Shown here in pieces: positions 33,476-42,273 of a stretch of 64,000 nt of DNA (positions are counted from its first letter, which is position 1; each line of letters opens with the position of its first letter). The position numbers and the translations under genes are program-made. The stretch is from Pedobacter psychroterrae. GTDB lineage: Bacteria; Bacteroidota; Bacteroidia; Sphingobacteriales; Sphingobacteriaceae. The notes below the pieces were generated by a model. The model was not told the origin of the DNA. It searched no databases and saw only the letters and a list, made by a program, of their open reading frames with translations. The stretch spans positions 1 to 64,000 of the forward strand of contig NZ_SJSL01000005.1 in NCBI RefSeq assembly GCF_004331695.1, read 5' to 3'.

Positions 33476-34666
33476 TTATTCCCTTTTCCCCCAGAAGGTG
33501 AGTTCAGAGAGATAGATATAGTCAAGGAGGTCCCAGGTTTCCAAAACTTTAACCCTAAGGTACCTCACTGCAGGTGCATCATCAGGGAAGGTAAAGTCTT
33601 CACCATTGGTACTGGCATACAGATTATCCTCGTCGGTATTGATTCCTACGGGACTTCCGGACGGTTTGTAAGATTCACAATCCATCAGCTTCACCCACCC
33701 TGTCCAGCTACCCTGGGGATCAGGATTATTGCTCCCCCATATTTCCCATTTTCTTGGAGCACCTAGCCTGTAGGCATAAAGTTTTGGAGAACCCCTGTGG
33801 AACAGTTTGTAACGGCTAAGTTTTGCTTTTACCTTTAAGTCAAATGAAAAGTGCTGTGGCATGCCAGCTCCCGGCTTGGTATGCAGGCCTACTTCACTTA
33901 CAGGCCCGGTAATGTTGTCCCAAAGTTTATCTACAGTATGGCCACTTAAATGTGCTTCATAAGTATCGGTAGGTAAGTTGTAAGTCTGAAAGGGCTTAGG
34001 TATCAATTCTTCAAAAACCGGTGTCAGCTCCACAAATGCAGTATCTGACAGATTGCCCCAGCGGTCTCTTACCACCGCTCCGAATTTCCGTTTCACGTTT
34101 TCAAAACCACGGGAGTAAAACTTAGGGTTTTTCGACTTGCTGTAATACGTATCTACTTCCGTCATTTGTCCGGAAGCATTTGGCGTGAACAGCGTAACCG
34201 CTACACTGGCTTCTCCTTGGTTTTGGAAAGTCACCACTACACCACCAAATGTTTCCTTAAACTCGAGGGTACTGTATACTTCCTGTAAGGGAGGAGTCAA
34301 AGGCGTGACCTTCACAGTCACGGGTGCGGAAGACTTTTCGCCATTGCTGACTGCGTAAAGTTTTACCTCGTGCTCTTCGGTATTAGGGAAGCCGTCTACC
34401 AGGATGTAATTGGTATAGTTGGAAGATTTGGCTTCTTTTAGCTCTCCTGGTCTGATCTCATATTCTGCCCTTACGTAACGCAAGCTCGCATCTGACGGTA
34501 ATGTATAAAAGATCTTGGCAGAACCCGGCAGGCGCTCTACCCTGATATTGGAAACCTGTCCCGGTGCCACGTCTTCGATCAGGCTAACATATTCTTTTTC
34601 TTGCTTACATCCTGATAAGGCAAACAACAGTATCAGAACAGTGTTTAATATTTTACGCATATTCAT
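33476..34666 (-). CDS. DUF4959/DUF5000-type surface lipoprotein
   Basis: A 396-residue lipoprotein (lipobox Ala-Leu-Ser-Gly-Cys, Cys20). The N-terminal region resembles DUF4959, an Ig-like domain (VAPGQVSNIRVERLPGSAKIFYTLP); the middle resembles DUF5126 (SGQMTEVDTYYSKSKNPKFYSRGFENVKRKFGAVV is typical in style); the C-terminus resembles DUF5000, a discoidin-type binding domain (LWDNITGPVSEVGLHTK, AYRLGAPRKWEIWGSNNPD). This trio commonly follows SusC/SusD genes in Bacteroidota. It lies 25 nt after the SusD gene. Expected role: surface glycan-binding protein. Confidence 0.83.
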   Translation of the reverse strand: MNMRKILNTVLILLFALSGCKQEKEYVSLIEDVAPGQVSNIRVERLPGSAKIFYTLPSDASLRYVRAEYEIRPGELKEAKSSNYTNYILVDGFPNTEEHEVKLYAVSNGEKSSAPVTVKVTPLTPPLQEVYSTLEFKETFGGVVVTFQNQGEASVAVTLFTPNASGQMTEVDTYYSKSKNPKFYSRGFENVKRKFGAVVRDRWGNLSDTAFVELTPVFEELIPKPFQTYNLPTDTYEAHLSGHTVDKLWDNITGPVSEVGLHTKPGAGMPQHFSFDLKVKAKLSRYKLFHRGSPKLYAYRLGAPRKWEIWGSNNPDPQGSWTGWVKLMDCESYKPSGSPVGINTDEDNLYASTNGEDFTFPDDAPAVRYLRVKVLETWDLLDYIYLSELTFWGKRE

Positions 34667-34691
34667 CTTATTTCATTTTTAATATCCATAA

Positions 34692-36593
34692 CTACCAGCC
34701 AGGATTTTGAACAGTATTTTTATTTGCAAGCATTTCAGTTTCCCGTATAGGCCATAGATAATCTCTGGTGGTAAACACCTGTTTAAATATTTGTTTTTCC
34801 CTGTAATAACCAGCACTGGTTACCTGCGCTAAATCCCATCCGGTAATTGGTTTATTGAGTTCCGATATGGCTGTTTTCCAGCGACGAAGATCCCAGAAAC
34901 GCTGCCCTTCAAAAGCTAGCTCTATCAAACGCTCTTGCCTGATAATGTCTCTCATACCATCTTTTACACCAGGTTTTCCGGGGTTTACAGAAGCTGTTTG
35001 CCATGAAGTAACCACTCCTTGAAGTCCAGCTCTTTCCCTTACCCTGTCAATCCATTTATACACTTCTGCTCCGGGGCCTGTGGTTTCATTCAGCGCCTCT
35101 GCATACAGTAGGTAAAGATCCGCAAGGCGGATAACAGGCCAAGGGTAGTCGATTTTGGTATACGTATTCCCATCGCCTATGACATTGGTATAGTAAACCA
35201 GCTTCTTAGGCCAGAATCCTGTAGCATTGTGCGAATGATTGGCGATGGTAGATGCCGACTGGCCCTTTTTTGCCATAAGATACCAGGGATCATTGTCATT
35301 AAACCTGCCCTGTCCGTACCAGATGCCTCCATCAAATCCAAGACTTGCATAATACCTGGGCTCACGGTTGAAGTTGATGGATGCCGTTGTATACCCGTAT
35401 TTCAAATTATAACGTTCTTCTTGTCCTGCAGTTTTGAGTTCATATCGTCCGGCATAATCCCATTCTGAATCTTCTGTAATAGGCACGCCCCGGTCTGAGT
35501 AGAACACTTCCGTCACCTTAATAGGCACCCCAAGGTTTCCTGCTACACCTCCATTGGTTCGCTTGGCGGGATCTAGCCCCCTTGTAGTGGCCTGTACCTG
35601 TAGGGTGCTGGCTGTACTGTTTGGATTTCCCCAAATAATTTCTGCGTTCCATTTTTCTGTAAGGCTGTTGCGGATGTTAAGCTGGATCCTGGTAGTGTCT
35701 GACACATTGTACTGCTGTCCGCTTTGACTGTAATAATACAATTTGCTGCCATTCATTTCGCAGAGCTCTATGGCTTCCTTACAAGCTGCCGCGGCTTTTT
35801 CCCATTTGCCCTGATCGATGGTGGTATTGAATAACGCAGTACCCTGATTGTCAGTAAACCCTATATAATCCGAGTTCCCGTTAAATAAGGGGCTGGCCGC
35901 TGTAACCAGCACATAAGCCTTCAAGGCCAAAACAATCGGCCTGGTGATCCGCCCTAATTCTGCCGCTTCATTGTCTATCCTGTTTGGCAGCATTTCAGGT
36001 GCTGCTGCTTCATCCAAAAGCTGCACGACATAGTTAAAGCAATCATCTACTTTATCCCTTCTTACTTTAACTTCTTCTATTCCTGCAGATACCGGCAAAT
36101 TCTCTTTCTTCAGCGGAATAGGCCCGTACATCCGGATCAGCCAAAAGTGGTAATAGGCTTTTAAAAACTTTGCTTCGGCTATCCAGCGGTCGCGCTCATA
36201 CTCATCCAGATCGGGAACAGTACCAACATTCTCTAAAAAGATATTACAATCCCTGATGCCCTGGTATAAATCTTTGCCTCCCTGGCTACCCTGCCAATAA
36301 TTCAGGTAGGGATCCAGTACGTTTTGAAAACCTCTGGCTATACTATAGCCAGTAGTGGAATAATCGTTGTGCAGCCAAAACTCATCTCCGGCTGTAAAAG
36401 CCGGATTGGCCGTAAGGCTACTTTGCAGTGGCATGTACGCATAGCAAGTAAATAAAAACCGCTCCGCGCTGATGCGCATCGTAAATGCATTTTCTATGGT
36501 TGGTATATTATCGGGAACGATATCCAGGTATTTTTTGCACGAGCTGCACACAGTAAGCAACACTATATAAAGTCCAATTTTTATATTTCTCAT
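34692..36593 (-). CDS. SusD/RagB-family glycan-binding lipoprotein
   Basis: A 633-residue outer-membrane lipoprotein (lipobox Ser-Ser-Cys at residues 17-19). SusD features are the early helical TPR region (FLFTCYAYMPLQ, IRDCNIFLENVGTVPDLDEYERDRWIAEAKFLKAYYHFWLI) and the late RagB motif (WPVIRLADLYLLYAEALNE, IDRVRERAGL, IRQERLIELAFEGQRFWDLRRWK). It forms the lid of the SusC transporter and captures oligosaccharides. It starts 11 nt after the SusC stop. Confidence 0.95.
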   Translation of the reverse strand: MRNIKIGLYIVLLTVCSSCKKYLDIVPDNIPTIENAFTMRISAERFLFTCYAYMPLQSSLTANPAFTAGDEFWLHNDYSTTGYSIARGFQNVLDPYLNYWQGSQGGKDLYQGIRDCNIFLENVGTVPDLDEYERDRWIAEAKFLKAYYHFWLIRMYGPIPLKKENLPVSAGIEEVKVRRDKVDDCFNYVVQLLDEAAAPEMLPNRIDNEAAELGRITRPIVLALKAYVLVTAASPLFNGNSDYIGFTDNQGTALFNTTIDQGKWEKAAAACKEAIELCEMNGSKLYYYSQSGQQYNVSDTTRIQLNIRNSLTEKWNAEIIWGNPNSTASTLQVQATTRGLDPAKRTNGGVAGNLGVPIKVTEVFYSDRGVPITEDSEWDYAGRYELKTAGQEERYNLKYGYTTASINFNREPRYYASLGFDGGIWYGQGRFNDNDPWYLMAKKGQSASTIANHSHNATGFWPKKLVYYTNVIGDGNTYTKIDYPWPVIRLADLYLLYAEALNETTGPGAEVYKWIDRVRERAGLQGVVTSWQTASVNPGKPGVKDGMRDIIRQERLIELAFEGQRFWDLRRWKTAISELNKPITGWDLAQVTSAGYYREKQIFKQVFTTRDYLWPIRETEMLANKNTVQNPGW

Positions 36594-36604
36594 CTTCGTT
36601 CTGT

Positions 36605-39600
36605 TTAAAATGCTACGTTAAGACCTAAATTAAATACTTTTTGAACCGGGTATCCAAGTCCGTTTCCGGCCATCTCTACGTCCCATAATCCGAATTTACT
36701 AAATGTGAGCAGGTTAGTGCCGTTCACATAAATCCTCGGTGCAGACATGCGAAGGCGGTCGGCGATTCTTTTAGGAAGTGTATAACCAAACTCCACCTGT
36801 TTCAACCTAAGAAAAGCCCCGTTTCGCATAAACCAGGTACTGGTCTGAGAATTGTTCTGGCTCACTCCAGGCGCACTAAGACGAGGCCACAAAGCATATA
36901 CATTGCGGTTTTCTTCCGACCAGTGATCATCGGCATAAGCTTTCAGCAGCTGGTTTTGGGTAATGCCGCTAATCACTTCATTCTGATAGGTGTAGGAAAC
37001 GAAAGGCGCGGTAGCCTGCGGATCTATCCAGAATGATTCGCGGGTAAGGCCCTGAAAGAATGCCGACATATCAAATCCTTTAAATCCAGCAGAAAGTCCG
37101 AATCCGTAAACAATTTCCGGTTCGGTTGGAAAGCCTATCGGAACCTGATCAAGCACAGTTATCTTGCCATCACCGTTTACATCTCTGTATTTAATATCAC
37201 CACCCCTTACTTCTCCACCGAAACTTTGCAGCGGCGAATTAGCTACCTCTGCATCATCCACAAATAAGCTTTCTCCTATATAACCAAAAACCTGGCTGAT
37301 CGGAAGACCGATGCGGGATTTCCAGGGCTCATTCATGTAGTCATACTCTTCAAACACGGTATACTTACTGGTGGCATAGGTGAAGTTTGCACGCCCTTGC
37401 ATCCAGAAGGCATTGTTGAACGAATGGTTGTAGGACATCTGAACGTCTACTCCTTTACCCTGTGCCTTACCTATATTGGCGTATGGCTGCACCCATAGCC
37501 CCATCGAAGCGGGAGTGGAAACGCGCTGTTGTAAAATATTTTCTCTCCTTTCCGTATAATACTCTGCTATAACTTCGAGTTTATTGAACAGACCCATTTC
37601 GAGTGCAACATTCATTTTCTTGGCAGTTTCCCAGGTGATGTTTTGATCCGAATACCGGCTTACGGTAATACCGTTCCTGGAATATCCTGCATCGCGACCG
37701 AAAACAGAACGGTAATCCACATTGTTCATATTTACCTCCGACAGGTATAAGAAACGTCCGCTCCCAATATTGTCATTTCCTACCAATCCGTAGGTACCCC
37801 TTAACCTTAGATTGTTGATGGTATTTTTTAACGGTTTCCAGAAGGCTTCATTAGATACGCTCCAGGCCAGTCCAGCGGCAGGGAAGAACCCAAACCGGTG
37901 GTCTTCATAAAAACGCTCAGTACCGTTATAGCCAAAGTTGAATTCAGCAAAGTACCTGGAGTCGTATGAATAAGTAGCCCGACCAGATAAACCCACGTTT
38001 CTGAAAGGCAGGGACTGCTGCAATGTTGGGGCATTGGCTGTGAGGCTCTGCCGCATGATGGAAACTAGTAAGCCACTTAAAGTATGCTTGTTGAAATCAC
38101 GGGTATAGTTGACCGCCGATTCAATGTAGAATGTAGAATTGATGGTTTTTTCACCAGGAGAATAGGTTAAGAAATCTGTTCCGGAGTCGGGGTTGACAAC
38201 ATTCACCCGATAAGTGTTTTCACGTCTGTTGTATTGCCCTAACTGGTAAAAGAACGGAGAATAAGCCCTGGTAACATCAAAGAATGCACCTCTGGTAGTA
38301 TTCAGCATGGTCCTGAAGGAAAGTCCTTGTGTAAGCATCGATAAGTCCTGCTTCAACTCAAACTGGGCAACCATACTTGACCTGGAATAGTCTTTATATC
38401 CGCTTACCATATCCGCATAGGGATTCAGGTAATTACCGTCAACTGAATTACCGAACATGATGTGTTTGACAAATTGATGGTCATCATCTACAGGATAGGT
38501 AGCAGGAAACAACACCGGATTGGTACGCATTACCCTTCTGTACATGGCAGTACCGCCATCGACCGGACCCGTATAGTCATCAAAATTACCACTTAGCCTG
38601 ATGATCATTTCTGTTGATTTGGTCAGGTTGACATTTACATTGGACCTTAACGAATAATTTTTTAGCTTGATATTGCTGTTAAAGTTGCTCCGTTCGTCCA
38701 CTTTTAAGACCCCATTATCCTGATTGAAGGCTCCGGCCACATAATACTTAGCGACAGATCCACCACCGCTTACACTCAAATTGGCACGCTGGTTCATGGT
38801 GTAATCTTTAAAAAGCTCTTTGCGCCAGTCTGTAGAGGGATAGATATAGGAACCCGAACCCAATACCGTATTGTCAATCTTATCATCACTGTAAGGAAGT
38901 TCGCGCAATGGATCGCGTGTAAGTATAGCCTCGTTGTGCAAGCGCATGTAAGTAACCGGATCTGCGAGTTCTACATTTTTTGTAGCTGTGGACATGGAAT
39001 TTTCCAGCCGCAGAGAGATCTTGGCCTTACCCTCTTTACCCTCCTTTGTGGTTACCAGCACGACCCCATTGGCACCCCTTGCACCATACAAGGCGGTCGC
39101 CGTAGCATCTTTCATAATAGAAAAGCTATTGATATCATCCGGATTAAGGCGGGCAAGATCTGTACTGGACAGCTCTACCCCATCGATCAGGATCAGCGGA
39201 TTTCTATTGGTACCGAAGGTAGTGATCCCCCGTATGAAGAAATTGGCATTGTCTTCACCCGGTTCACCACTCCGCTGATAGGCAATCATACCTGCTATTC
39301 TTCCTGCAAGGGCGGTTGTAAGGTTACTGGAAGGCACTTTCAGCTCCTTTGGATTGATTGTAGTGATGGAACCAATAACCGATTCCTTTTTTTGCTTTCC
39401 AAAAGCCACAACCACGGCTTCGTCAAGCATATTATCTGCAGATTTAATGACTACGTTGATTACTGCCCTGCCTTTCACGGCGATTTCTTGGGTTTCAAAT
39501 CCGACCATTTTAAAGACCAGGATTGAATTGTCATCAGGCACTTCAAGAAAATACCTTCCGTTTACATCGGTGGTAGTCCCAATGTTTGGCTTGTCTTTAA

Positions 39601-39802
39601 CAAGCACTGTCACGCCAGGCAAGGCACCCGTGGTATCAGAAACCAAACCCCTTACTTCTTTGTTTTGAAAGTTACTTTCAAATCTGATACTTATGGTTCT
39701 AGGGGGTGATTTTTTTGCATAAACACCCAATCCGGTTATGCAAATGCAACATGTTAGCAGAAGTTGTCGAAAACTTCCATTGGTTCGTAATTTTTTAAGC
39801 AT
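36605..39802 (-). CDS. SusC/RagA-family TonB-dependent outer-membrane transporter
   Basis: A 1065-residue outer-membrane importer of oligosaccharides. Order of parts: signal region to about residue 30, a carboxypeptidase-regulatory-like domain (EVRGLVSDTTGALPGVTVLVKDKPNIGTTTDVNGRY, about 47-120), the TonB plug (VTTINPKELKVPSSNLTTALAGRIAGMIAYQRSGEPG, NPLILIDGVELSSTDLARLNPDDI, ATALYGARGANGVVLVTTKEGKEG), then the barrel ending in Phe. No extra N-terminal signalling domain is seen, so it is not a sigma/anti-sigma type. It heads the SusC-SusD-lipoprotein operon; a promoter and LacI operator lie about 200 bp upstream, giving a long leader. Confidence 0.95.
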   Translation of the reverse strand: MLKKLRTNGSFRQLLLTCCICITGLGVYAKKSPPRTISIRFESNFQNKEVRGLVSDTTGALPGVTVLVKDKPNIGTTTDVNGRYFLEVPDDNSILVFKMVGFETQEIAVKGRAVINVVIKSADNMLDEAVVVAFGKQKKESVIGSITTINPKELKVPSSNLTTALAGRIAGMIAYQRSGEPGEDNANFFIRGITTFGTNRNPLILIDGVELSSTDLARLNPDDINSFSIMKDATATALYGARGANGVVLVTTKEGKEGKAKISLRLENSMSTATKNVELADPVTYMRLHNEAILTRDPLRELPYSDDKIDNTVLGSGSYIYPSTDWRKELFKDYTMNQRANLSVSGGGSVAKYYVAGAFNQDNGVLKVDERSNFNSNIKLKNYSLRSNVNVNLTKSTEMIIRLSGNFDDYTGPVDGGTAMYRRVMRTNPVLFPATYPVDDDHQFVKHIMFGNSVDGNYLNPYADMVSGYKDYSRSSMVAQFELKQDLSMLTQGLSFRTMLNTTRGAFFDVTRAYSPFFYQLGQYNRRENTYRVNVVNPDSGTDFLTYSPGEKTINSTFYIESAVNYTRDFNKHTLSGLLVSIMRQSLTANAPTLQQSLPFRNVGLSGRATYSYDSRYFAEFNFGYNGTERFYEDHRFGFFPAAGLAWSVSNEAFWKPLKNTINNLRLRGTYGLVGNDNIGSGRFLYLSEVNMNNVDYRSVFGRDAGYSRNGITVSRYSDQNITWETAKKMNVALEMGLFNKLEVIAEYYTERRENILQQRVSTPASMGLWVQPYANIGKAQGKGVDVQMSYNHSFNNAFWMQGRANFTYATSKYTVFEEYDYMNEPWKSRIGLPISQVFGYIGESLFVDDAEVANSPLQSFGGEVRGGDIKYRDVNGDGKITVLDQVPIGFPTEPEIVYGFGLSAGFKGFDMSAFFQGLTRESFWIDPQATAPFVSYTYQNEVISGITQNQLLKAYADDHWSEENRNVYALWPRLSAPGVSQNNSQTSTWFMRNGAFLRLKQVEFGYTLPKRIADRLRMSAPRIYVNGTNLLTFSKFGLWDVEMAGNGLGYPVQKVFNLGLNVAF

Positions 39803-39987
39803 AGTTTTACTATTTGGTTAGGTTTTTCATCAAATCTTATCTCATCCCTTAGATACGATCGAATCGGATTTTGTTTTACGATTTTGAGGCCTTAAATGGT
39901 CAACCAGAACTTAATTTAGAAATGCTGTCTGCTGTGTAGAGTTGCTGCATAGTTTATTCATTTAGTTTATTATTTGGTTTTGTTATA

Positions 39988-40001
39988 TGCAATCGATTGC
40001 A
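39988..40001. promoter_or_regulatory. LacI-type operator at the SusC promoter
   Basis: TGCAATCGATTGCA, identical to the sites at 32179 and 42241. It lies 10 bp downstream of the predicted -7 box (40011-40018), so a bound repressor would cover the transcription start, a classic repression geometry. Confidence 0.88.
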
Positions 40002-40010
40002 CACATAATG

Positions 40011-40042
40011 TAAATATAATTTAAAAAAGCATAAGTATCAAA
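40011..40042 (-). promoter_or_regulatory. Bacteroidota promoter of the SusC operon
   Basis: On the minus strand TTTG (40039-40042) is followed by 20 nt and TATATTTA (40011-40018), one base from the TAnnTTTG consensus. Transcription would begin near 40004, at the edge of the LacI-type operator. The spacing and box sequences fit the primary sigma factor of Bacteroidota. Confidence 0.7.
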
Positions 40043-40130
40043 ATAAAATATAAAAAAATATCACGTAATTAACTCTCAATCAGGCATCGACAAGCCATTT
40101 ATGCGTACCAGAACCTCAGAACAGACAATC

Positions 40131-40144
40131 TGCAATCGAACGCA
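40131..40144. promoter_or_regulatory. Possible auxiliary LacI operator
   Basis: TGCAATCGAACGCA matches the 14-bp operator at 12 positions. It lies 143 bp (centre to centre) upstream of the main SusC operator, overlapping the region just downstream of uxuA. It might allow DNA looping, but a chance match is possible. Confidence 0.4.
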
Positions 40145-40148
40145 TAAA

Positions 40149-41312
40149 TTATGCACTACTTTCAAGGCCATATTCCAATCCCCGTAACTCTGCCAGCCCC
40201 TTCAACCTTCCTATTGCTGAATAACCCGGATTGGTTATTTTATGCAGATCGTCCAACATCTGGAGGCCGTGATCTGGACGATAAGGAATAGGATCTGTTC
40301 TTTGCTGATTGATGGCAACCAGTTCTTTCATCACCGCATACATGTCCACATCGCCCTTAAGATGACCTGATTCATAAAAATTATTGTTTTCCACCCTGGT
40401 TACATTCCGCAAATGCGCAAAGTAAACCCGGTGCCCCACTGCCTTAAGTATAGCTGCTATATCTTCGTTATGCACCCCGGCTCCTAATGATCCTGTACAA
40501 AAACAAATTCCATTATGTACACTCCTGTTGTTTTCAATGATATACAGCAAATCTTCCTTACTGGTTGCGATCCTTGGCAATCCTAAAATTGAATAAGGCG
40601 GATCATCCGGATGCAGGGTCATCTTGATACCTGACTCATTGCAGGTTTCTTCTATTGCGTCTAAAAAACGAAGCAGGTTTTTGCGCAACCCCTCAGGTCC
40701 CAATTCATTATATATCGCAAGGCTCTGATGTAATTGCGCGATGGTGGTGCTTCCTTCTGTAGGAACTCCCATCAAAATATTGTCTTTAAGCAGCTGCAAG
40801 CCTTCTGGTGTCGATCCTTTAAACCGCAGTTCGGCCTGCTCTGCAATATTTGCCGCATAATCCCTGTCCGCACCTTCCCTTTTTAACAAATAAATATCAA
40901 ATACAGCAAGATCAACCCAGTCCATCAACAGAGATCTGGACCCGTCTGTCAATTCATAATCCAATGTGGTACGGGTCCAGTCCAGCACCGGCATAAAATT
41001 GTAACAAACAATTTTAAGTCCGGATGAAGCAAGGTTGCGCAAGGTCTGATTGTAATTATCGAGATACTTTTGGCAGTCTGCTGCTCCCGTTTTAATAGAT
41101 TCATGTACCGGAACACTTTCTACAACCGTCCATTTTAATCCTGCCGCCTCTATAATATGTTTACGCTGTTCAATCTCCTCAACAGTCCATACCTCACCAT
41201 GCGGAACCTGATGGAGCGCACTTACAATATCTGTAGCGCCTGCCTGTTTAATATCTATAAGTGTTACCGGATCATTTGGCCCATACCATCTCCAGGATTG
41301 AAGTAGCGACAT
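40149..41312 (-). CDS. uxuA: Mannonate dehydratase
   Basis: UxuA dehydrates D-mannonate to 2-keto-3-deoxygluconate, the third step of glucuronate breakdown, in the cytoplasm. The 387-residue length is typical. Family landmarks include the start SWRWYGPNDPVTLIDIKQAGATDIVSALH, IVCYNFMPVLDWTRT, MTLHPDDPPYSILGLPRIATS, and ICFCTGSLGAGVHNED with HLRNVTR, supplying the metal-binding His and Cys residues. It lies 46 nt after an SDR gene that likely makes mannonate from fructuronate; the pair is preceded by a promoter containing a LacI operator. KDG kinase and aldolase are not obvious in this window. Confidence 0.93.
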   Translation of the reverse strand: MSLLQSWRWYGPNDPVTLIDIKQAGATDIVSALHQVPHGEVWTVEEIEQRKHIIEAAGLKWTVVESVPVHESIKTGAADCQKYLDNYNQTLRNLASSGLKIVCYNFMPVLDWTRTTLDYELTDGSRSLLMDWVDLAVFDIYLLKREGADRDYAANIAEQAELRFKGSTPEGLQLLKDNILMGVPTEGSTTIAQLHQSLAIYNELGPEGLRKNLLRFLDAIEETCNESGIKMTLHPDDPPYSILGLPRIATSKEDLLYIIENNRSVHNGICFCTGSLGAGVHNEDIAAILKAVGHRVYFAHLRNVTRVENNNFYESGHLKGDVDMYAVMKELVAINQQRTDPIPYRPDHGLQMLDDLHKITNPGYSAIGRLKGLAELRGLEYGLESSA

Positions 41313-41358
41313 ACTCTATTATTTATTGGTTTATATATTTGGTTTTAAAAAAAGGAGT

Positions 41359-42180
41359 TTATACTCCGCAATAGGCATTGAATCCACCGTCTACCAATAC
41401 CGTTTCCCCGCTTACAAAAGAAGAGGCCTCGCTCAGCAGATAAATTAAAGTTCCGGTTAATTCCTTTGGATCACCAAACCTGCCAAAAGGGGTATTGTTA
41501 ATGAATTTCTGCGCTCTATCAGTATACGACCCGTCGGCATTGGTCAACAAATCCCTGTTCTGTTCAGTTAAAAATACTCCTGGCGCAATTGCGTTAACAC
41601 GCAGACCTCCCCCATAACGTAATCCTAGCTCTACAGCCATCCATTGCGTATAAGCTTCAATGCCTGATTTGGCAAGTGTATAACCAAGTACCCGCGTGAT
41701 AGGGCGCTGAGCTGCCAATGAAGAAATATTGACAATGGAACCTTTCCCTTTTTCTGCCATTACCCGTCCGAAAATATGGGTTGGGATCACCGTACCAAAT
41801 AGATTCAGGTCTACCGCTTTCTTTATATCGGAGACAGTTGCATCAAAAAGATTATCGTCCGGACCGATTACGGATCCGGCGATGTTACCACCTGCGGCAT
41901 TTACCAGGCCGTCAATTGTTCCCCAAACTTCCAGTACTTTTTCTTTTGCTTTAGTAACCTGTTCTTCGTCCAGAACATCTGCAAGTACCGCTATTGCTTC
42001 TCCTCCTGCTTCCTTAATAGACGCTACACAACTGTCGGCCCTTTCCTTATTCCTTCCCAGAACCACTACTTTGGCACCAGCCTTGGCCACATCAAGCGAA
42101 AATGCAGTTCCTAGTACACCAGTTGCACCAGTAATAATAATTACTTTGTTCTTTAATGAGAATTGATTGTTTTCTTCCAT
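41359..42180 (-). CDS. SDR oxidoreductase, probable D-mannonate oxidoreductase (fructuronate reductase)
   Basis: A 273-residue short-chain dehydrogenase. The cofactor motif is TGATGVLGTAF, the second motif NAAGGNIAG, and the catalytic set is Ser in IVNISSLAA with Tyr-x3-Lys in LGYTLAKSG. The C-terminus VSGETVLVDGGFNAYCGV is standard for the family. Pairing with uxuA suggests reduction of fructuronate to mannonate, a reaction done by SDR enzymes instead of UxuB in several Bacteroidota; this is inferred from context. It is the first gene after a promoter with an embedded LacI operator. Confidence 0.85.
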   Translation of the reverse strand: MEENNQFSLKNKVIIITGATGVLGTAFSLDVAKAGAKVVVLGRNKERADSCVASIKEAGGEAIAVLADVLDEEQVTKAKEKVLEVWGTIDGLVNAAGGNIAGSVIGPDDNLFDATVSDIKKAVDLNLFGTVIPTHIFGRVMAEKGKGSIVNISSLAAQRPITRVLGYTLAKSGIEAYTQWMAVELGLRYGGGLRVNAIAPGVFLTEQNRDLLTNADGSYTDRAQKFINNTPFGRFGDPKELTGTLIYLLSEASSFVSGETVLVDGGFNAYCGV

Positions 42181-42232
42181 TTAATATATCTACTTAAAAC
42201 AGGCTTAATTTCTATTTGCTTTGGTTTAAAAG

Positions 42233-42263
42233 TAAATATATGCAATCGATTGCATATTGCAAA
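42233..42263 (-). promoter_or_regulatory. Promoter of the SDR-uxuA operon with LacI operator in the spacer
   Basis: On the minus strand TTTG (42260-42263), 19 nt, then TATATTTA (42233-42240). The operator TGCAATCGATTGCA fills 42241-42254 of the spacer, directly touching the -7 box. A bound repressor would exclude RNA polymerase. The SDR start codon is at 42180, leaving a short leader. Confidence 0.8.
42241..42254. promoter_or_regulatory. LacI-type operator of the SDR-uxuA operon
   Basis: TGCAATCGATTGCA, third identical copy in the window, positioned between the -33 and -7 boxes. Confidence 0.88.
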
Positions 42264-42273
42264 AAAAATAAAT

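Larger units (their letters stand above)
39803..40148. other. 346-bp region between uxuA and the SusC gene
   Basis: It holds a predicted minus-strand promoter (40011-40042), the LacI-type operator at its start point (39988-40001), a weaker second operator (40131-40144) and a leader of about 200 nt before the SusC start. A 10-bp inverted repeat with a 33-nt spacer (40097-40106 and 40140-40149) overlaps the uxuA stop and may end that transcript. No gene is present. Confidence 0.6.
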
